A stretch of DNA of 22,093 nucleotides from an uncultured Clostridia bacterium. GTDB taxonomy: Bacteria; Bacillota; Clostridia; Christensenellales; UBA1242. Below the pieces are notes generated by a model, which saw only the letters and a list, made by a program, of their open reading frames with translations, was not told where the DNA came from and did not search any database. Shown piece by piece: positions 20,474 to 22,093 of this stretch. The translations under genes were made by a program, and so were the position numbers. Numbering within the stretch: position 1 is the first letter of the stretch; every line of letters starts with the position of its first letter. The DNA lies in assembly GCA_937907645.1 (NCBI GenBank), contig CALCWV010000031.1:1-22093 (forward strand). Reading direction: 5' to 3'.

Positions 20474-22093
20474 TTAGTCGTCTTCTGACGTAAAAGTTAA
20501 ATCTTTTTCGTCACAGTCGATAATAATTACGCCTTTCTTTGAAAGTTCGCCAAGCAAAATCTTCTCAGCAATTCTGTCTTCAACCTGTTGTTCAAGATAT
20601 CTCTTTAAAGGTCTTGCCCCAAATCCCTCAACTTTACCCTTGCTAACTATAAATTCAAGAGCATTTTCGGTGATTTTAAGCGATAATCCTTTATCTTTTA
20701 ATCTCTTGTTAATATTAGAAATTAAAATCTTAGCGATCTTAACCATATCATCATCAGTTAAAGGATTGAAAATGCAGATAGAGTCTATTCTGTTTATAAA
20801 TTCTGGCTTAAATCTCTGTTTCAACGCATCCATGTAAATCTGTTTGTCGTTAATCTTTTCTTCCTCTCCGAATCCAAGTTTTCGGTGTGATGAAACTTCG
20901 CTTGCACCAAGGTTACTTGTCATGATTATAATTGTATTTTTAAAACTTACAGTTCTGCCCTGTCCATCCGTCAATCTTCCATCATCTAGAATTTGAAGAA
21001 GTGCATTGAAAATGTCTGGATGAGCTTTTTCGATTTCATCAAAAAGCACAACTGAATATGGCTTTCTTCTAACTTGTTCAGTCAGCTGTCCGCCCTCTTC
21101 AAATCCAACATATCCTGGAGGAGATCCGATAAGTTTAGAAACGGAATGTCCTTCCATGTATTCACTCATATCTATTCTTATAATGTTATTCTCGTTATCA
21201 AACATAGCCTCAGCAATAGCCTTTGCAAGCTCAGTCTTACCAACGCCAGTTTCTCCCATAAATAGGAATGACCCGATAGGTCTCTTACTGTCCTGAAGAC
21301 CAACTCTAGACCTTCTAATCGCCCTAGAAACAGCCGATACGGCTTCGTCTTGACCAATTACTCTCTTGTGAAGAATTTCCTCCAAATGAATCAATTTCTC
21401 TTTCTCTCCCTCAGTGATTCGAGATACAGGAATTCCCGTCCATTTTGACACAACTGCTGCTATTTCATCTGCGCCAATTGTCTTAGACTGAGTCTTAATA
21501 TTAATTCCAAGTTTTTCAGTCTTCTTCTTAAGTTCGTCCTCAAGCTTAATTATTTCAGACTGGAGCTTTGCAGCTTTTTCATAATTCCTCTGCAAAGATG
21601 CCTCATCTCTATTGGATGAAAGTTGTTTAATTTGATCTTCTATTACTCTAATCTCGTGAGGTTTGAGTGTAAAATTAACTTTTGCCTTGCTGCTTGCTTC
21701 ATCAATAAGGTCAATCGCCTTATCAGGAAGGCTTCTGTCCATAATATATCTATCAGATAAAACAGCGGCAGCTTCAATCGCCTCATTTGAAATTGTTATC
21801 TTGTGGAATGCCTCATAAGAATCTCTAAGGCCTTTCAAAATTTGAATGGTCTGCTCAACTGTTGGAGGGTTTACAATAATAGGCTGGAATCTTCTCTCAA
21901 GAGCTTTATCTTTTTCAATAAATTTCTTGTATTCATCCGTCGTTGTTGCCCCAATAGTTTGCATCTCTCCTCTAGCTAAATATGGCTTTAACATATCCGC
22001 TGGGCTAGCTTCCCCTTTCTCAGATCCTGCCTGAGCAAGTGTGTGAAGTTCGTCAATAAATAATATAATATCTCCTTCCGATTTTTCTATCTC
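20474..22093 (-). CDS. clpC: ClpC, ATP-dependent unfoldase, C-terminal part (5' end outside window)
   Basis: 540 codons are present and open to the window edge; a full ClpC has about 810. The piece begins just before Walker B of the first ATPase domain (ILFIDELHTL), includes LARGEMQTIGATTTDEYKK, a short middle domain with a UVR-like segment (NYEKAAKLQSEIIKLEDEL) and the full second ATPase domain (GETGVGKTE; VVLFDEIEKAHPDIF). The short middle domain separates it from ClpB. LGF in HRKLGFGEE sits where the VGF loop for ClpP binding is expected. The likely partner is ClpP at 2028-2618. Any upstream ctsR-mcsAB genes would be outside the window. Confidence 0.95.
   Translation of the reverse strand, partial: EIEKSEGDIILFIDELHTLAQAGSEKGEASPADMLKPYLARGEMQTIGATTTDEYKKFIEKDKALERRFQPIIVNPPTVEQTIQILKGLRDSYEAFHKITISNEAIEAAAVLSDRYIMDRSLPDKAIDLIDEASSKAKVNFTLKPHEIRVIEDQIKQLSSNRDEASLQRNYEKAAKLQSEIIKLEDELKKKTEKLGINIKTQSKTIGADEIAAVVSKWTGIPVSRITEGEKEKLIHLEEILHKRVIGQDEAVSAVSRAIRRSRVGLQDSKRPIGSFLFMGETGVGKTELAKAIAEAMFDNENNIIRIDMSEYMEGHSVSKLIGSPPGYVGFEEGGQLTEQVRRKPYSVVLFDEIEKAHPDIFNALLQILDDGRLTDGQGRTVSFKNTIIIMTSNLGASEVSSHRKLGFGEEEKINDKQIYMDALKQRFKPEFINRIDSICIFNPLTDDDMVKIAKILISNINKRLKDKGLSLKITENALEFIVSKGKVEGFGARPLKRYLEQQVEDRIAEKILLGELSKKGVIIIDCDEKDLTFTSEDD

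Overview
The window comes from an AT-rich, low-GC bacterium. Gene content and order point to Bacillota (Firmicutes), probably an uncultured Clostridia-like gut lineage: tig-clpP-clpX, dnaG-rpoD-zinc ribbon, obg next to yhbY and near rsfS, ywlE-rpiB, a YolD/Y-family polymerase pair, and a DUF3343/cysteine desulfurase pair. Strong AGGAGG-type ribosome binding sites support this. The exact lineage is an inference. Nearly everything is chromosomal housekeeping, and no transposase, phage module or CRISPR array is visible.

Layout. 1-729 is a non-protein-coding locus on the minus strand. It holds an intact tRNA-Leu(AAG), a perfect-consensus promoter, two identical 163-bp structured repeats upstream that each carry a copy of the tRNA 5' end, and one structured module downstream that carries a copy of the tRNA 3' end. 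730-3966 is the tig-clpP-clpX operon. 4045-7351 is one operon: ywlE-like phosphatase, rpiB, a 255-aa membrane protein, gap and two small membrane proteins. 7394-7782 is rsfS. 7836-8639 is a plus-strand orphan membrane protein. 8719-12448 is lysS-nth-obg-yhbY. 12474-13313 holds a DUF3343 gene and a lytic transglycosylase. 13391-14536 (+) is a cysteine desulfurase. 14579-16176 is a Y-family DNA polymerase plus YolD. 16227-19758 is dnaG-rpoD-zinc-ribbon protein. 19898-20466 is hpf. 20474-22093 is the 3' part of clpC.

How the genes work together. Protein quality control is concentrated here: trigger factor, ClpP, both of its unfoldase partners ClpX and ClpC, and a YwlE-type phosphatase, which in Bacillus removes the phospho-arginine tag that directs proteins to ClpCP. 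Ribosome assembly and hibernation are covered by Obg, YhbY, RsfS and HPF. DNA replication and repair are covered by DnaG, Nth and a translesion polymerase. Central carbon metabolism is represented by GapA and RpiB.

The most notable signals are four. The tRNA-Leu locus is bracketed by snap-back, tRNA-derived modules. Three genes lack a Shine-Dalgarno and share the geometry TAAAAT-N6-ATG, which suggests leaderless mRNAs in an organism that otherwise uses strong ribosome binding sites. Several operon boundaries are fused terminator-promoter units. Several proteins are unrecognised or divergent: the 267-aa and 255-aa membrane proteins, a variant loop in region 2 of RpoD, and a divergent LysRS. 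I found no clear new multi-gene system; the tRNA-Leu locus is the best candidate for something undescribed.
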